A stretch of DNA of 64,000 bases from Sphingobacterium paludis (GTDB lineage Bacteria; Bacteroidota; Bacteroidia; Sphingobacteriales; Sphingobacteriaceae), in NCBI RefSeq assembly GCF_004364125.1, contig NZ_SNZV01000008.1, forward strand, positions 62,001 to 126,000. The letters run 5' to 3'. Each line of letters opens with the position of its first letter. The first letter of the stretch is position 1. Below are positions 7,918-18,111 of the stretch, piece after piece. The notes beneath the pieces were generated by a model. It made no database searches, was not told the DNA's origin, and worked only from the letters and a program-made list of their open reading frames with translations. A program made the position numbers and the translations under genes.

Positions 7918-9552
7918 TTAAAAACCAAAGCCAGGGGTTGTAATTTCTTGTACTTTACTCTTCCTAAAAAGTTGCATATTTGCCGGTTCTTTATCTTCCA
8001 GCTGTGCAAAGTCTACCACGCCATTTTGTTTCGCCCACTTGAAGTATGCTTGCGAAAGTTGGGATACAACCGCATGGTTTTGGCGAGCAACATCCGTCGT
8101 TTCCGTCGGGTCTTTTTCAAGATCATAAAGCTCCCAGCTGTAGGATGGCCAGGTAGATACCAGTTTCCACTTGCCGATGCGCGCAGCTCGATTACCGGCT
8201 CGCTCCCAGAAGAGTCCTTCAGGACGATCTACCGCTTGCGCTGCGCCGGTAAGCACAGGCAACAGGCTTTTGCCCGGAAGCGCATGCGGTGTTACCCCCT
8301 GGTACTTCTTCGGATACTTTGCTCTAGCCAACTCGTATAGCGTGGGCGCAAGATCGATAATGTGTCCCGTCCCCTGTACGATCGTATTGGGTTTAATCTT
8401 TTCCGGAAACCAAGCGATAAACGGTGTGTTTATACCGCCCTCGTGCAGGTAGTCTTTATAAGCCTTAAAAGGTGTGTTAGAGGCATACGACCAGTTTTTG
8501 CTTTGCGACTCGTACGATCCTACGGTTCCAACAGGCCCCGAATTCGCGCGTGCGCCTCCGTGCCACTTTACCAGATCTTCTGCTGGAGCGCCATTGTCCG
8601 AAAGGAAAATAATAAGCGTGTTCTCTAGCTGTCCATTTTCCTTTAGCTTTTGTAGAAGAGAGCCTACACTTTGATCGAGACGATCGACCATGGCCGCGAA
8701 AATTTCCATCTTTTTTGCCCAAGACTGCCGGCTGTCATAGGATAGTCTATCCCAGTCGTAGAGGTCTTGATCGGGAACCGAAAGTACGGCATCTTGCGTT
8801 AGAAGGCCCAGCTGCTTTTGCTTTTGGAAACGCTCTTGCCGAATGGCAAACCATCCCTTATCGTATTTTCCTTTGTATTTAGCGATATCTTCCGGCAGGG
8901 CGACCAGCGGCCAGTGTGGCGCCGTGTGGGCTAAGTACAAGAAGAAAGGCTTCTTTTCACCCTTGATTTCATCCAAAAATTGCTCTGCGTGCGCGTTGAT
9001 GACGTTGGTCGAGTAATAGTCGGAAAGCGGATAGCCTTCTGCATCGGTCTCTACCTGACCAAATCCTGGTGCGCCAGAGTTGGCCCCGCTTTCATTCTTC
9101 GGAAAAACTTTATCGAAGCCCCGCTGCCAAGGATAGCTCTGGTCTTTACCCGAGACATGCCATTTGCCCGAAGTCAGCGTGATGTAGCCATTGGCTTTGA
9201 GCACCTCCGCAAACGTCAATGATTCTGCATTAATGTAGCCTTGGTAGGCGGGCAGCCCTAAGTCGTTTGAAAAGTAACCTACACCGGCTTTATGTTGGTA
9301 CTGCCCCGTGATGACCGATGCCCGGGTTGGTGCACAGATGGAATTATTGTAAAATTGTTGAAATCGAATGCCTTCTTTCGCTAAACGATCAAGATTCGGT
9401 GTAGCGATTTCGGAGCCATAGGCTCCGAGATCCGAATAGCCTAGGTCATCAGCCAAGATAACCACAATATTTGGGCGCTCTTGTTTCTGGGCGTAAACGG
9501 CCATGCTAAGACTGCATATGCCCAATAGTGTTATAAAAGTCTTTTTCATCAT
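7918..9552 (-). CDS. Arylsulfatase (type I, formylglycine-dependent)
   Basis: This 544-aa secreted sulfatase would remove sulfate esters, probably from a polysaccharide or its oligomers in the periplasm. After a signal peptide ending near residue 22 come the metal-binding DD pair (ADDLGYSD, about 35-36) and the modification motif CAPTR with Cys73, which FGE turns into formylglycine. Further sulfatase landmarks are GKWHVSG, LAHTAPHWPL and FLSDNGAPAEDL. It is 27 bp downstream of a second sulfatase with which it shares most landmarks. The exact sulfate position and sugar cannot be told from sequence. Confidence 0.95.
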   Translation of the reverse strand: MMKKTFITLLGICSLSMAVYAQKQERPNIVVILADDLGYSDLGAYGSEIATPNLDRLAKEGIRFQQFYNNSICAPTRASVITGQYQHKAGVGYFSNDLGLPAYQGYINAESLTFAEVLKANGYITLTSGKWHVSGKDQSYPWQRGFDKVFPKNESGANSGAPGFGQVETDAEGYPLSDYYSTNVINAHAEQFLDEIKGEKKPFFLYLAHTAPHWPLVALPEDIAKYKGKYDKGWFAIRQERFQKQKQLGLLTQDAVLSVPDQDLYDWDRLSYDSRQSWAKKMEIFAAMVDRLDQSVGSLLQKLKENGQLENTLIIFLSDNGAPAEDLVKWHGGARANSGPVGTVGSYESQSKNWSYASNTPFKAYKDYLHEGGINTPFIAWFPEKIKPNTIVQGTGHIIDLAPTLYELARAKYPKKYQGVTPHALPGKSLLPVLTGAAQAVDRPEGLFWERAGNRAARIGKWKLVSTWPSYSWELYDLEKDPTETTDVARQNHAVVSQLSQAYFKWAKQNGVVDFAQLEDKEPANMQLFRKSKVQEITTPGFGF

Positions 9553-9578
9553 TGGAGTTATTTAGATGCGTTTGCGTA

Positions 9579-11168
9579 CTAACGAAGTGAGTTTCTTTGT
9601 GGGCGTATACGTTCGTAATTGACGACGCCTGTTTCCCGTGCCCATCCTTCGTAGAGCGCCTCCAGTTCCTGCACTACTTCTGGAAATTGGCTCGCAACAT
9701 TATTGTTCTCCGCGCGATCTTCGTCAATATTATACAGTTCGATTTTATTGCCCGTTCGGTACAGCGAGACGAGTTTCCATTTCCCGTAGCGTACAGCCCT
9801 GTTACCAGCCCGTTCCCAAAACAGGGGCTTTCCTCTGTCTGCTTGATTACTGTTCGTTGTTAGCACCTCGCGCAAGCTTACGCCAGCTAGTGGATTTGTT
9901 TGTATATCATGAAGTACTGAGGGGTATTTAGCCTGTGCAAAGTCGTAAAGTGTCGGCGCGATATCAATGATATGGCCGGTACCTTTTTTGATGCTATTAG
10001 CCTTCACTTCTTTTGGGTACCATACGATAAACGGAGCGCCGATACCTCCTTCGTATGGATTATCTTTATAGCTACGAAGTGGCGAGTTGCCCGTTTGCGA
10101 CCAGTTGCTGTTCTGCACCTCGTAAGAGCCTGCTCGTCCCACAGTTTCCGTGTTGCGCTGGGTGTATATTCGGGCACGATCGCCCCCCTGCGCCCCATTG
10201 TCAGACAGGAAAATAATAACGGTATTGTCATCCTTTTTTAGCGATTGTAGTGCTCTGCGCAGTTTGCCAATGCTTTGGTCGACGTGGTCTATCATGCCGG
10301 CGAATACTTGTTGCCGCCTTTGCCAATACTGCTGCTCGTCGTAAGTAAGCTTGTTCCAAGGTTGTACCACGGTGTCACGACTCGCAATCTGCTGGCCTGC
10401 CGGAAACACGCCTTTAGCGATGGCTTGGCGATGCCTATCCGCACGAAGGCTATCCCATCCCTGCTTGTAAACACCGCTGTACTTTTGGATATCTTCCTCT
10501 GGCGCCTGTAGCGGCCAATGGGGTGCATTAAATGCGAGATACAGGAAGAAGGGTTTGTTTTCCTTGTCTTGTTCTTGAAGAAATGTGATGGCCTGATCGG
10601 TGATTTCGTCGGTCAGGTACCGCCCTTTAGGCAGATAGAATGGCTCGTTATTCCTTAGCAACGGAACCGTAGGGTTATCGTCGTCATTGATCTCGTAGAA
10701 GTTTACGGCACCGCCGATAAAGCCGAAAGAGCGTTCAAAGCCACGCTGTGCCGGCCACTGATCCCGATCGTCACCCACATGCCATTTCCCGGATAAGATT
10801 GTTGAATAGCCCGCATTCTTAAGAACCTCAGCAAGTGTTAACGACTCTTTATTGAGAAACCCTTGGTAAGCCGGCAAGCCGAGGTTAACATTAAAATAAC
10901 CGATGCCGGCTTTGTGCGCATATTGGCCGGTGAGCAGGGAAGCGCGCGTTGGCGCACAGATGGAATTGTTGTAAAACTCTTGAAAACGCGTCCCCTCCGC
11001 AGCCAGCTGTGTGAGATTAGGAGTTCTGACGTCAAGCCCCCCGAACGGTTCGATATCCGAAAAACCCAGATCATCCACCAATACAAGGATGATATTTGGT
11101 CGTTTATCCTGTGCCAGCGTTAGCATACACGCTAACCATAGTGCAATAAAACTTAGTGTCTGTTTCAT
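9579..11168 (-). CDS. Arylsulfatase (type I, formylglycine-dependent), paralogue
   Basis: A 529-aa secreted sulfatase with signal peptide (MKQTLSFIALWLACMLTLAQ), metal-binding VDDLGFSD and the CAPTR motif with Cys71. It also shows GKWHVGDD, LAFNAPHWPLQAP and FLSDNGAQGGD. It is clearly a paralogue of the gene downstream (7918-9552), with the same blocks in the same order, which suggests a local duplication followed by divergence so that the two may attack different sulfate positions. It lies 12 bp after the SusD gene. Confidence 0.95.
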   Translation of the reverse strand: MKQTLSFIALWLACMLTLAQDKRPNIILVLVDDLGFSDIEPFGGLDVRTPNLTQLAAEGTRFQEFYNNSICAPTRASLLTGQYAHKAGIGYFNVNLGLPAYQGFLNKESLTLAEVLKNAGYSTILSGKWHVGDDRDQWPAQRGFERSFGFIGGAVNFYEINDDDNPTVPLLRNNEPFYLPKGRYLTDEITDQAITFLQEQDKENKPFFLYLAFNAPHWPLQAPEEDIQKYSGVYKQGWDSLRADRHRQAIAKGVFPAGQQIASRDTVVQPWNKLTYDEQQYWQRRQQVFAGMIDHVDQSIGKLRRALQSLKKDDNTVIIFLSDNGAQGGDRARIYTQRNTETVGRAGSYEVQNSNWSQTGNSPLRSYKDNPYEGGIGAPFIVWYPKEVKANSIKKGTGHIIDIAPTLYDFAQAKYPSVLHDIQTNPLAGVSLREVLTTNSNQADRGKPLFWERAGNRAVRYGKWKLVSLYRTGNKIELYNIDEDRAENNNVASQFPEVVQELEALYEGWARETGVVNYERIRPQRNSLR

Positions 11169-11180
11169 ACGTGTTACATC

Positions 11181-12647
11181 TTAATAGTTTATCCAGTCCG
11201 GATGCTGTTTGAGGTTAGGGTTCAGATTTAGTTCACGCTGCGGTGTCGGGAAGTGCAGGTGCCTTGCCGCCGCCAGCATTTTCTTGGCTGCATGGAGCTT
11301 CGCTATGTAGTAGTCTGCTCCTCTGCGCACGAGGTCGAACCACCGTTGATATTCATACACGAACTCTTTGCGCCTTTCTTCGAAAACCAATTCGCGAAAT
11401 GCATCCTTACCGCTGCCTCCGGCATATAGCGTAGCACCCGAACGGTCTCTCACCCTATTTAATGCTTCGATAGCCGCCGCGGTTGGTGAGGAGGCCAATT
11501 CATTCTCTGCCTCAGCATAGATTAATAGCACCTCCGCATATCGAATTATGGAAAGGTTCTTGGAAGACTGACTCTGGTTTCCAACCACGCTTTCATCATA
11601 ATATTTATTGAATTGCGGTTTGCTCAACGCATAGTATTGCCCATTTACCGGCGATACTTTACCTGTAGTGAACGTTACCGGCAACCTTGTATCCTGCGCT
11701 TCATAAGCTTGATAAAGTAAACCTTCCGCGTGCAGGGCATCAGAATAATCGCCATTGATACCCGGAATGTCTGCCGGCGCTGAGCGACCGGCCAGACTGT
11801 TGCCTTGGTATCCGCTGTTGCCTTGAAATTGCGCAGAAAAAATATGCTCCTTTCCATTCTTTTTATCCACGGCAAATACATCAACAAATGATTCGAACAG
11901 ATCGTATCCCTCCTGATCAATAACCTCTTTTGCTTTGTTGCGTGCGAGCTCCCATTTCTGTTGTGTTAGGTATACTTTCGAGAGCAAACTTTTCGCGGCC
12001 CCACGCGAGGCACGACCACGATCGCTTTCGCCATATTCCAAATAGTTGGGCAGGTTTTCCGCCTCGATCAAGTCATTTTCAATATGGGTGTATACCTCCT
12101 GTTCTGTAGCTTTGGAAACATACAGCTGCTCGCCGCTTAATGACGATACCGGCTCTGTCACCAAGGGCACATCGCCAAACCAACGAACCAGATTAAAGTA
12201 ATGCAGTGCCCTTAAGAATCTTGCCTCGTTGATGAGGCGTGACTTGATAGCCGGACTGATTTGCCCGTCAGTCATGGCGTCTATGTTTTTGATATTTAGA
12301 TTGGATGCGTTGATGGCATCATAGCTCTGTTTCCAAAGTTGTTCCATACGATCGTTTGACTCGTCGTGCGTCAAACCACTGATCGCACGCACATGGGCAT
12401 TACGCGCCCGCGGGCCAGCTTCGTAATCATCCGTTGCCATCTCCACCCCGATCTGGAAAAGCCCGTTGTAAATAGATTGTCCGCTTTCGTAAAGTTTGCG
12501 GTACGTACCGGTTACTGCCGACAGAGCCTGGCCCTCATTGAGGTAAAATTGCTCCGATACCAACAGCGCATCCGGATTTTCCTCTAGTTTAGAGCAGGCC
12601 AGTAGTGTGCTTAGCGTAAGAAGCCCGATTAAAATTTTGATTTTCAT
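11181..12647 (-). CDS. SusD/RagB-family nutrient-binding outer-membrane lipoprotein
   Basis: The 488-aa protein is the surface glycan-binding partner of the SusC-type transporter just upstream. It starts with a lipoprotein signal (TLLAC, Cys18), followed by the SusD pattern of paired helices (EGQALSAVTGTYRKLYESG, then LINEARFLRALHYFNLVRWFGDVPLVTEP) and the C-terminal RagB block (SIIRYAEVLLIYAEAENEL through FEERRKEFVYEYQRWFDLVRRG). Together with SusC, two sulfatases and FGE it defines a polysaccharide utilisation locus for a sulfated substrate. No glycoside hydrolase or polysaccharide lyase is encoded in this operon. Confidence 0.95.
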   Translation of the reverse strand: MKIKILIGLLTLSTLLACSKLEENPDALLVSEQFYLNEGQALSAVTGTYRKLYESGQSIYNGLFQIGVEMATDDYEAGPRARNAHVRAISGLTHDESNDRMEQLWKQSYDAINASNLNIKNIDAMTDGQISPAIKSRLINEARFLRALHYFNLVRWFGDVPLVTEPVSSLSGEQLYVSKATEQEVYTHIENDLIEAENLPNYLEYGESDRGRASRGAAKSLLSKVYLTQQKWELARNKAKEVIDQEGYDLFESFVDVFAVDKKNGKEHIFSAQFQGNSGYQGNSLAGRSAPADIPGINGDYSDALHAEGLLYQAYEAQDTRLPVTFTTGKVSPVNGQYYALSKPQFNKYYDESVVGNQSQSSKNLSIIRYAEVLLIYAEAENELASSPTAAAIEALNRVRDRSGATLYAGGSGKDAFRELVFEERRKEFVYEYQRWFDLVRRGADYYIAKLHAAKKMLAAARHLHFPTPQRELNLNPNLKQHPDWINY

Positions 12648-12665
12648 AAATAGTAGCCCTCCTGA

Positions 12666-15600
12666 TTAAAATGTGATTGATGCCCCGACCGAAAATGATT
12701 TTGAGGCGGGATATATGCCTTGATCGACTCCGATCTGCACGTTGTTACCTGAAGTAACCTCTGGATCAAAACCGCTATATCCCGTCCACGTGAGCAGATT
12801 CTGCCCCACAGCATAAAGCCTCACGTTGGACAATAGGTTCTTGGTCCATTTTTTAGGCAGCGTGTAGCCAAACTGAAGTGACTTAAGGCGTACAAAAGAC
12901 CCGTCTTCGACGAACTGATCGGAAAATATGGGCGCAGGATCCAGTTTTGCTCGCGGATAGTCTGCTGAAGGATTACTTGCGGTCCAACGCTGTAGCGCAT
13001 CGATGGATGCATTTTGTTGACCGGTAAACATCTCCAAAGCTTGTCTATTCATGTTTAGAATTTGGTTGCCAACAGAACCCTGTATAAGGAAACTCAGATC
13101 AATCCCCTTGTAGTTAAACGTGTTGGTAATGCCGAAGAAGTAATCGGGCTGCGCGTCACCAATAATCGTTCTATCGTTGGCCGTGGTAAACTTGCCATCC
13201 CCATCAATATCTTTATACAAACGGTCACCAGCTTTTGGCGTCGCGTTGCCCGTGTAAGCGCCCTTCGTCGCCTCCTCCCCCAGCTGCAGAATACCGTCGG
13301 TCACCGTACCATAGAAGGTACCCAGTGGTTTGCCCACTTGGATGATGTAGTTACCCGTGATGTAGGCGTCACCATTCCCGATAGATAGAACCTTATTGCG
13401 ATTAAAAGACACATTTAGGTCTGTCGACCAAGAAAACTCACCTTCTATATTCCGGCTGCGAAGATTAAATTCCACGCCTTTGTTCTCCACAGAGCCGTAG
13501 TTTTGCAGCGAACTCGCATACCCCGATGTCCAGGGAATTTCAACATTTAGGAGCAGATCCGTTGTCTTTTTGTAATACCAATCAAAAGTGAACTGGAATC
13601 TATTACGAAAAAACGAAAAGTCTATACCCGCGTCATATTGGTAAGTAGTTTCCCAGCCAAGGTTTTCATTTGGAATACGTTGCGAAGCAAAGCCGGTGGC
13701 AATATTCCCTCCAATCAGGTAGTTTAGTGCATACAGCGTGGAGAGCGACTGATATTCTCCGATCTCTAAATTTCCCGTTGTACCAAAGCTGGTGCGCAGT
13801 TTAAGATCATCAAGAAACGGCAGGGCTTGCTTGACGAAGGCTTCCTCGCTAGCCCGCCAGGAAAAAGCAAGGGAGGGAAAGTTGCCCCACTTATTGTTTG
13901 TTCCAAATCGAGAGCTTCCATCGCGACGGATGCTCGCAGAAGCATAATATCTATTTTTGAAATTGTAATTAACCCTGCTTAAAAACGAGTGAAGCACCCA
14001 AGCGTAGGCGCCCGATTGCGGCCGCAGTAATGTCGATCCACTTTGGAGACTATTGTACAGCAATTCGTCGGTGACAAAGTTTTCGGCACCAGCACCAAAT
14101 ATCGCATTACGTGCTTCCTGTTGTGTAAAGCCAAGCAAGACGTTTAGGTTGTGATTATTAAACGATTTGTTGTAAGTCAGGGTATTTTCGTTGAGCCATG
14201 AATAATAGTCCAGGTTGCCCAGGTTGGCACGGCCATTATTCACGGAGCCTTCGTATATGTAAGACGGCAGATAGAATTTGTCGTTGCGCGTATTGAGGTC
14301 TACGCCCAGCAAGACTTTTAGCTGCAAACCGTCCAGGATATCGTATTGTGCAAAGCCGGTTCCCAACGTTCGTAGTCCGACCTGCTCATTTGTGGTCTCC
14401 AATAACGTGGCAATGGGGTTTGCAAATATATTTTCGAACGGATTGCGAAGTGTATAGCTACCATCAGCATCGTAAACCGTAGCTGTAGGCGGCATAATCA
14501 ATAAAGAATTAACAATCCCGGAGGGTGCGATTTGCGCCTGCGTCCGGTTTATGGAAAGATTGGCTCCTATGGTCAGCCGCTCATAGGGTCTTGCGTCAAT
14601 GTTGCTCCGAAAACCCAGCCGCTTGAAATCTGTGTTCACGATGACGCCCTCTTGATCAAAATAATTGGCTCCCAAAAAATATTTGATCCGGTCGCCACCG
14701 CCCGTTAGCGATAGCTGATGATTACGTATAGGGGCAGTTCTGAAGGCTTCATTCTGCCAATTGGTGCCGTCGCCAAGGGCGTCGATGTCGCTCTGCGACA
14801 GGTACTGATACTGCCCGCGGGATGGGTTGGCATCAAATAACACTTCATTCCGCAGTATGGCAAAGTCTTTCGCGCCCAGCACATCGATGGTTTTAAGCAC
14901 ACTTTGTGAACCGATGCTACCATCATATGTCAGTTTAGCGCCGCCCGCGCTGCCTTTTTTTGTCGTAACCAGCACCACACCGTTCGCCCCGCGCGAGCCA
15001 TAGATAGCAGTTGCCGAGGCGTCTTTTAGCACTTCCATGCTCTCAATATCTGCCGGATTGATACTAGCCAAAGGATTGACCGTGGCTCCCGATCCTACAC
15101 CTGTATTTTCAGTTTGGTTGTATACCGGGAAGCCGTCGATGACATATAAAGGTTCGTTTCCTCCCTGAATGGAGGCGCCGCCACGTATTCTTATACTGAC
15201 ACCTCCGCCGGGCTGCCCAGATGTGTGTAACCTGCACGCCCGACACACCACCTTTTAGTACTTGGTCCAGCGAGGACACATTTTGCTTCAACAGTTCGCT
15301 GGGAAGGGAAGCTACAGACCCCGTGAGATCTTTTCGTTTGATAGCGCCATAGCCAACCACAACAACTTCATCAAGTCCCGAAATCTTCGGATCAAGCGCA
15401 ATGACGGTTGGTGAGATGGAGATAACAAGTTTTTTTTGTTCATAGCCCAAGTAGGAAACCGTTACAGCAAAAGGCAATTTTTGTCCGGTAACAAACTGGA
15501 ACTGGCCCTCGGCATCTGTCTTCACGCTATGCGTCACAGCTTCAAGCTGGACAGTAGCGCCTTCGATGGGTTCTTTTGTGTTGGCATCTATGACTTTACC

Positions 15601-15711
15601 AACCAGTGAAGCATTGATTATGGGAGAGGTTTGCTGCCCCTGTGCAGCGACTGTGCTCAGCAATGACAATAGGAATAGCACGAAGTATCCCCAAACTCCA
15701 TTTATTTTCAT
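12666..15711 (-). pseudogene. SusC-like TonB-dependent transporter, frameshifted near 15222-15228
   Basis: This is the outer-membrane SusC partner of the SusD gene, split into two frames. The first frame (15711 down to the shift) encodes a signal peptide, a carboxypeptidase-regulatory-like domain (VGKVIDANTKEPIEGATV) and the start of the plug with the SusC signature VVVVGYGAIKRKDLTGSVAS. The second frame (down to 12666) encodes the rest of the plug (SGQPGGGVSIRIRGG) and the full barrel, ending in VGASITF. The frames meet in a run of TG/CA dinucleotides at 15222-15228; adding one lost CA unit gives about 1015 aa and restores the usual reading VTxTSGQPGG. It may be a true mutation, slippage at the short repeat, or an assembly error. 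Confidence 0.88.
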
Positions 15712-16084
15712 ATTTTTGGATGTTTAATAGTGAGTTTTAAAACAAGAGTCCAACGCCAATTGAGACTTGTTTCATTATTAGTCAAATGGGGGGAGTGCAA
15801 ACTCCCCCTTTTTATTTGTAGAGGGATAGTCTACCTACACATTCGCATTCGGAAGGGGAGCCCGAGATTCCAGTGGAAAGAAAATGTAAGTAGTTTGTCA
15901 GTGAGGGTAATGCTGCTGTCCATAAAATGTTAGTCATATCTAGTTTTCAAAAAAAATCTTTTGACGAGCCAAATATAAAACTAAATTTTAAATAAACTAC
16001 TAAATCTATAGATATTATTATTTTTATGCTTTTTTGAATCCATCACGGGTAAGCCATCGGCCTCTTCAGCTTTGCGACCTCGTG
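15712..16084. other. Intergenic region upstream of the SusC operon
   Basis: This 373-bp stretch between the susC start and the AraC stop contains no convincing gene. The half nearest the regulator is very AT-rich. On the minus strand a TATATTTG box (15970-15977) fits the -7 consensus TAnnTTTG and could drive susC with a long leader; no good -33 box is seen at the right distance. No inverted repeat or riboswitch-like structure stood out. Confidence 0.5.
15970..15977 (-). promoter_or_regulatory. Possible -7 promoter box for the SusC operon
   Basis: The minus strand reads TATATTTG, a match to the Bacteroidota -7 consensus TAnnTTTG, about 260 bp before the susC start. The -33 element is not clear, so this is a weak call. 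Confidence 0.3.
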
Positions 16085-17005
16085 TTAATTAAAATTTTCC
16101 CGAAACTGCAGCGGGGTGGTTTTGGTCTTTTGTTTAAACAGCTTATTAAAGCTTTGCGTGTGCTCAAAGCCTAGTTCGTAAGCAATTTCGCTCATTGATA
16201 AGTCGGTCGTAGAAAGTTTCTCCTTCGCTTTTTCCACCATCTTCAAGTGTATGTACTGTCGCGCATTTTGCCCAATCAGTGATCGCAACATATCGCTCAA
16301 ATATCCAGGTGAAATGTTCAATTGTGCTGCTAGAAACTGTACTGTTGGAACACCCTGCTGCAAGGGCTTCCCACTGTTGAAATAATTATCAAGAATAGCT
16401 TCTGTTCTTTCGAGGATATCCTTATTTACCCCTTTTCGCGTAATGAATTGACGCTTATAAAAGCGGTTGACGTAACTTAACAACAAATCGATCTGGGCAA
16501 CGATCACTTCTTGGCTAAACTCGTCTACACGGCTGTTTAATTCCCGCTCCATGATGTTATAAAGCGATTGGATAATTTCCTTTTCCTGTCCCGAAAGGTG
16601 CAACGCCTCATTCACTGAATAGCCGAAATAACCATACTGCTTGATCTTTCGTGCTAAGGGATGGCCCATCAAAAAATCAGGATGAATAAGCAAGATATAG
16701 GCATGGGTTTCACTGTTGTAATCGGTACTTCCCACCAGCTGGTTCGGAGCTAGAAATAGCATACTTCCCTCATTAAAATCGTAATAGTCGCGACCGTATT
16801 TCAGCCGACCCTTATTTTTGGTAATAAAAGTTATTTTATAGAAGTTCAGCACGTCGTAGATCGGTGCCATGGCCGTATTAAAAGGGTTGCTATCATCGAA
16901 ATGAACCAAGCTTATCAGCGGATGTTGCGGCTTAGGCAGACCAAATGCCTGATGGGTTTCCGATATAGATATAAACCGAACGAGTTTATCTTCGCTATTT
17001 TTCAT
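16085..17005 (-). CDS. AraC-family transcriptional regulator (paralogue of 1802-2710)
   Basis: This 306-aa regulator has an N-terminal cupin-like sensing part and a C-terminal AraC HTH domain (about residues 205-305), with LSMSEIAYELGFEHTQSFNKLFKQKTKTTPLQFR in the second HTH. It is a clear paralogue of the regulator at 1802-2710, with near-identical HTH and the KPQHPLIS block. It is separated from the upstream SDR gene by a strong terminator, so it has its own promoter within the short gap, or depends on read-through. It ends about 370 bp before the susC start and might control that operon, but classical Sus loci use other regulators; control of the adjacent SDR is at least as likely. Confidence 0.9.
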   Translation of the reverse strand: MKNSEDKLVRFISISETHQAFGLPKPQHPLISLVHFDDSNPFNTAMAPIYDVLNFYKITFITKNKGRLKYGRDYYDFNEGSMLFLAPNQLVGSTDYNSETHAYILLIHPDFLMGHPLARKIKQYGYFGYSVNEALHLSGQEKEIIQSLYNIMERELNSRVDEFSQEVIVAQIDLLLSYVNRFYKRQFITRKGVNKDILERTEAILDNYFNSGKPLQQGVPTVQFLAAQLNISPGYLSDMLRSLIGQNARQYIHLKMVEKAKEKLSTTDLSMSEIAYELGFEHTQSFNKLFKQKTKTTPLQFRENFN

Positions 17006-17021
17006 TGTTTAAATGTAAACA

Positions 17022-17055
17022 AAAAACCTGCGGCACGTGTGGTCCGCAGGTTTTT
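17022..17055. terminator. Rho-independent bidirectional terminator
   Basis: The stem pairs CCTGCGG (17027-17033) with CCGCAGG (17044-17050), flanked by an A-run and a T-run, so it can work on both strands. It terminates the minus-strand SDR transcript before the AraC gene. Confidence 0.85.
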
Positions 17056-17068
17056 CTCCGTGTATCAA

Positions 17069-17845
17069 TTACCAAGGAAGATCGTAGCCCGCTCCAGCCG
17101 TATTCTCCGGCCCGGTAAAGCTACCTGTCGGCATATCTTCTGCCAAAGCCACACGGATCGGTTCACGCGAGCCCTCTTCCACAGTATCAGTTCCCTGAAA
17201 GTTATTAAGCGCTGTGGCCGTGAATCCCGGGCTTACCAGATGAACTTTGACGTTGGTATTTTCCAGTTCATTCGCCAGGGAAAGGAAAACGCCGTTAAGC
17301 GCAGTTTTCGAAGCGCCATAAACCGCATCAAATGCTGCGCGATAAGGGTTTTGTGGGTTAGCATTCAACGTTAAGGATCCTAATGCACTGGAAACCGTGA
17401 CGATACGTGCACTGGTTGATTGATGTAGCAAAGGTAAACAAGCCTGCGTCAGCGCCAGCGTGCCAAAGACGTTCGTGTCCCAAACGGCACGCATCTCGTC
17501 GATGGGCGCCACACTCGCACGCTGTGCACCTAATACCTCTTCCATTGTCCGGCCAGCCTTGCCTACATGCGAAATGGCTGCATTATTGACCAACAAGCTG
17601 AGGTAACCATATTCTGCTTCGATTAATTTTACCACCGCCTGGATAGAATTTTCATCTGTAATATCAAGCTGAACGGCTTTTGTTTCGCCGCCCATTTCCA
17701 TCGCAGCGGCCTTTCCTTTCTCCAGACTTCGGGATCCGACATACACAACATAGCCATTGTCTGCCAATGCTTTTGCTATTTGAAATCCTACGCCTGTATT
17801 GGCACCAGAAACCAGTGCTACTTTTTTTTCTTTTGTCTCCATCAT
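17069..17845 (-). CDS. SDR-family oxidoreductase
   Basis: A 258-aa classical SDR. The coenzyme motif is SGANTGVG (about residues 14-21), followed by NNAAIS in the middle, a catalytic Ser region TVSSALGSL and the YGASK catalytic Tyr-Lys. The C-terminal part ends in GAGYDLPW. The substrate is unknown; the type resembles SDRs in Bacteroidota annotated as NAD(P)-dependent alcohol or carbonyl reductases. It lies upstream of an AraC regulator on the same strand, an arrangement that mirrors the AraC/SDR cluster at 1.8-4.4 kb. The start could be either of two adjacent ATG codons. Confidence 0.9.
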   Translation of the reverse strand: MMETKEKKVALVSGANTGVGFQIAKALADNGYVVYVGSRSLEKGKAAAMEMGGETKAVQLDITDENSIQAVVKLIEAEYGYLSLLVNNAAISHVGKAGRTMEEVLGAQRASVAPIDEMRAVWDTNVFGTLALTQACLPLLHQSTSARIVTVSSALGSLTLNANPQNPYRAAFDAVYGASKTALNGVFLSLANELENTNVKVHLVSPGFTATALNNFQGTDTVEEGSREPIRVALAEDMPTGSFTGPENTAGAGYDLPW

Positions 17846-18111
17846 GATATTCTTTTAAATTTTGATAGACCAAAATTCCGCAATACCGATGGCAGACGTG
17901 TAGCCAAATCAAGTTTGTTTGTAGCCAAATTGAGGGTCGGCGAAAATGCAGGGCTCTCCATTAATCGCTGCTGGCATAAGCATTTCTTACCCCGAAATTG
18001 TTCAAATTCTCTATAATTCATGAAAAGTTTTCTATAACGATAACAATACTTTATCTTGCAGCCTTTAATTCATAAAGAGACCCATTATTAATTAACTTTA
18101 CCATTTTTAAC

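Noticed and set aside
15730..15933. Plus-strand open frame of 67 aa before the SusC gene.
   Set aside because: Low-complexity translation, no start context and no family resemblance; it lies in the leader of the susC operon.
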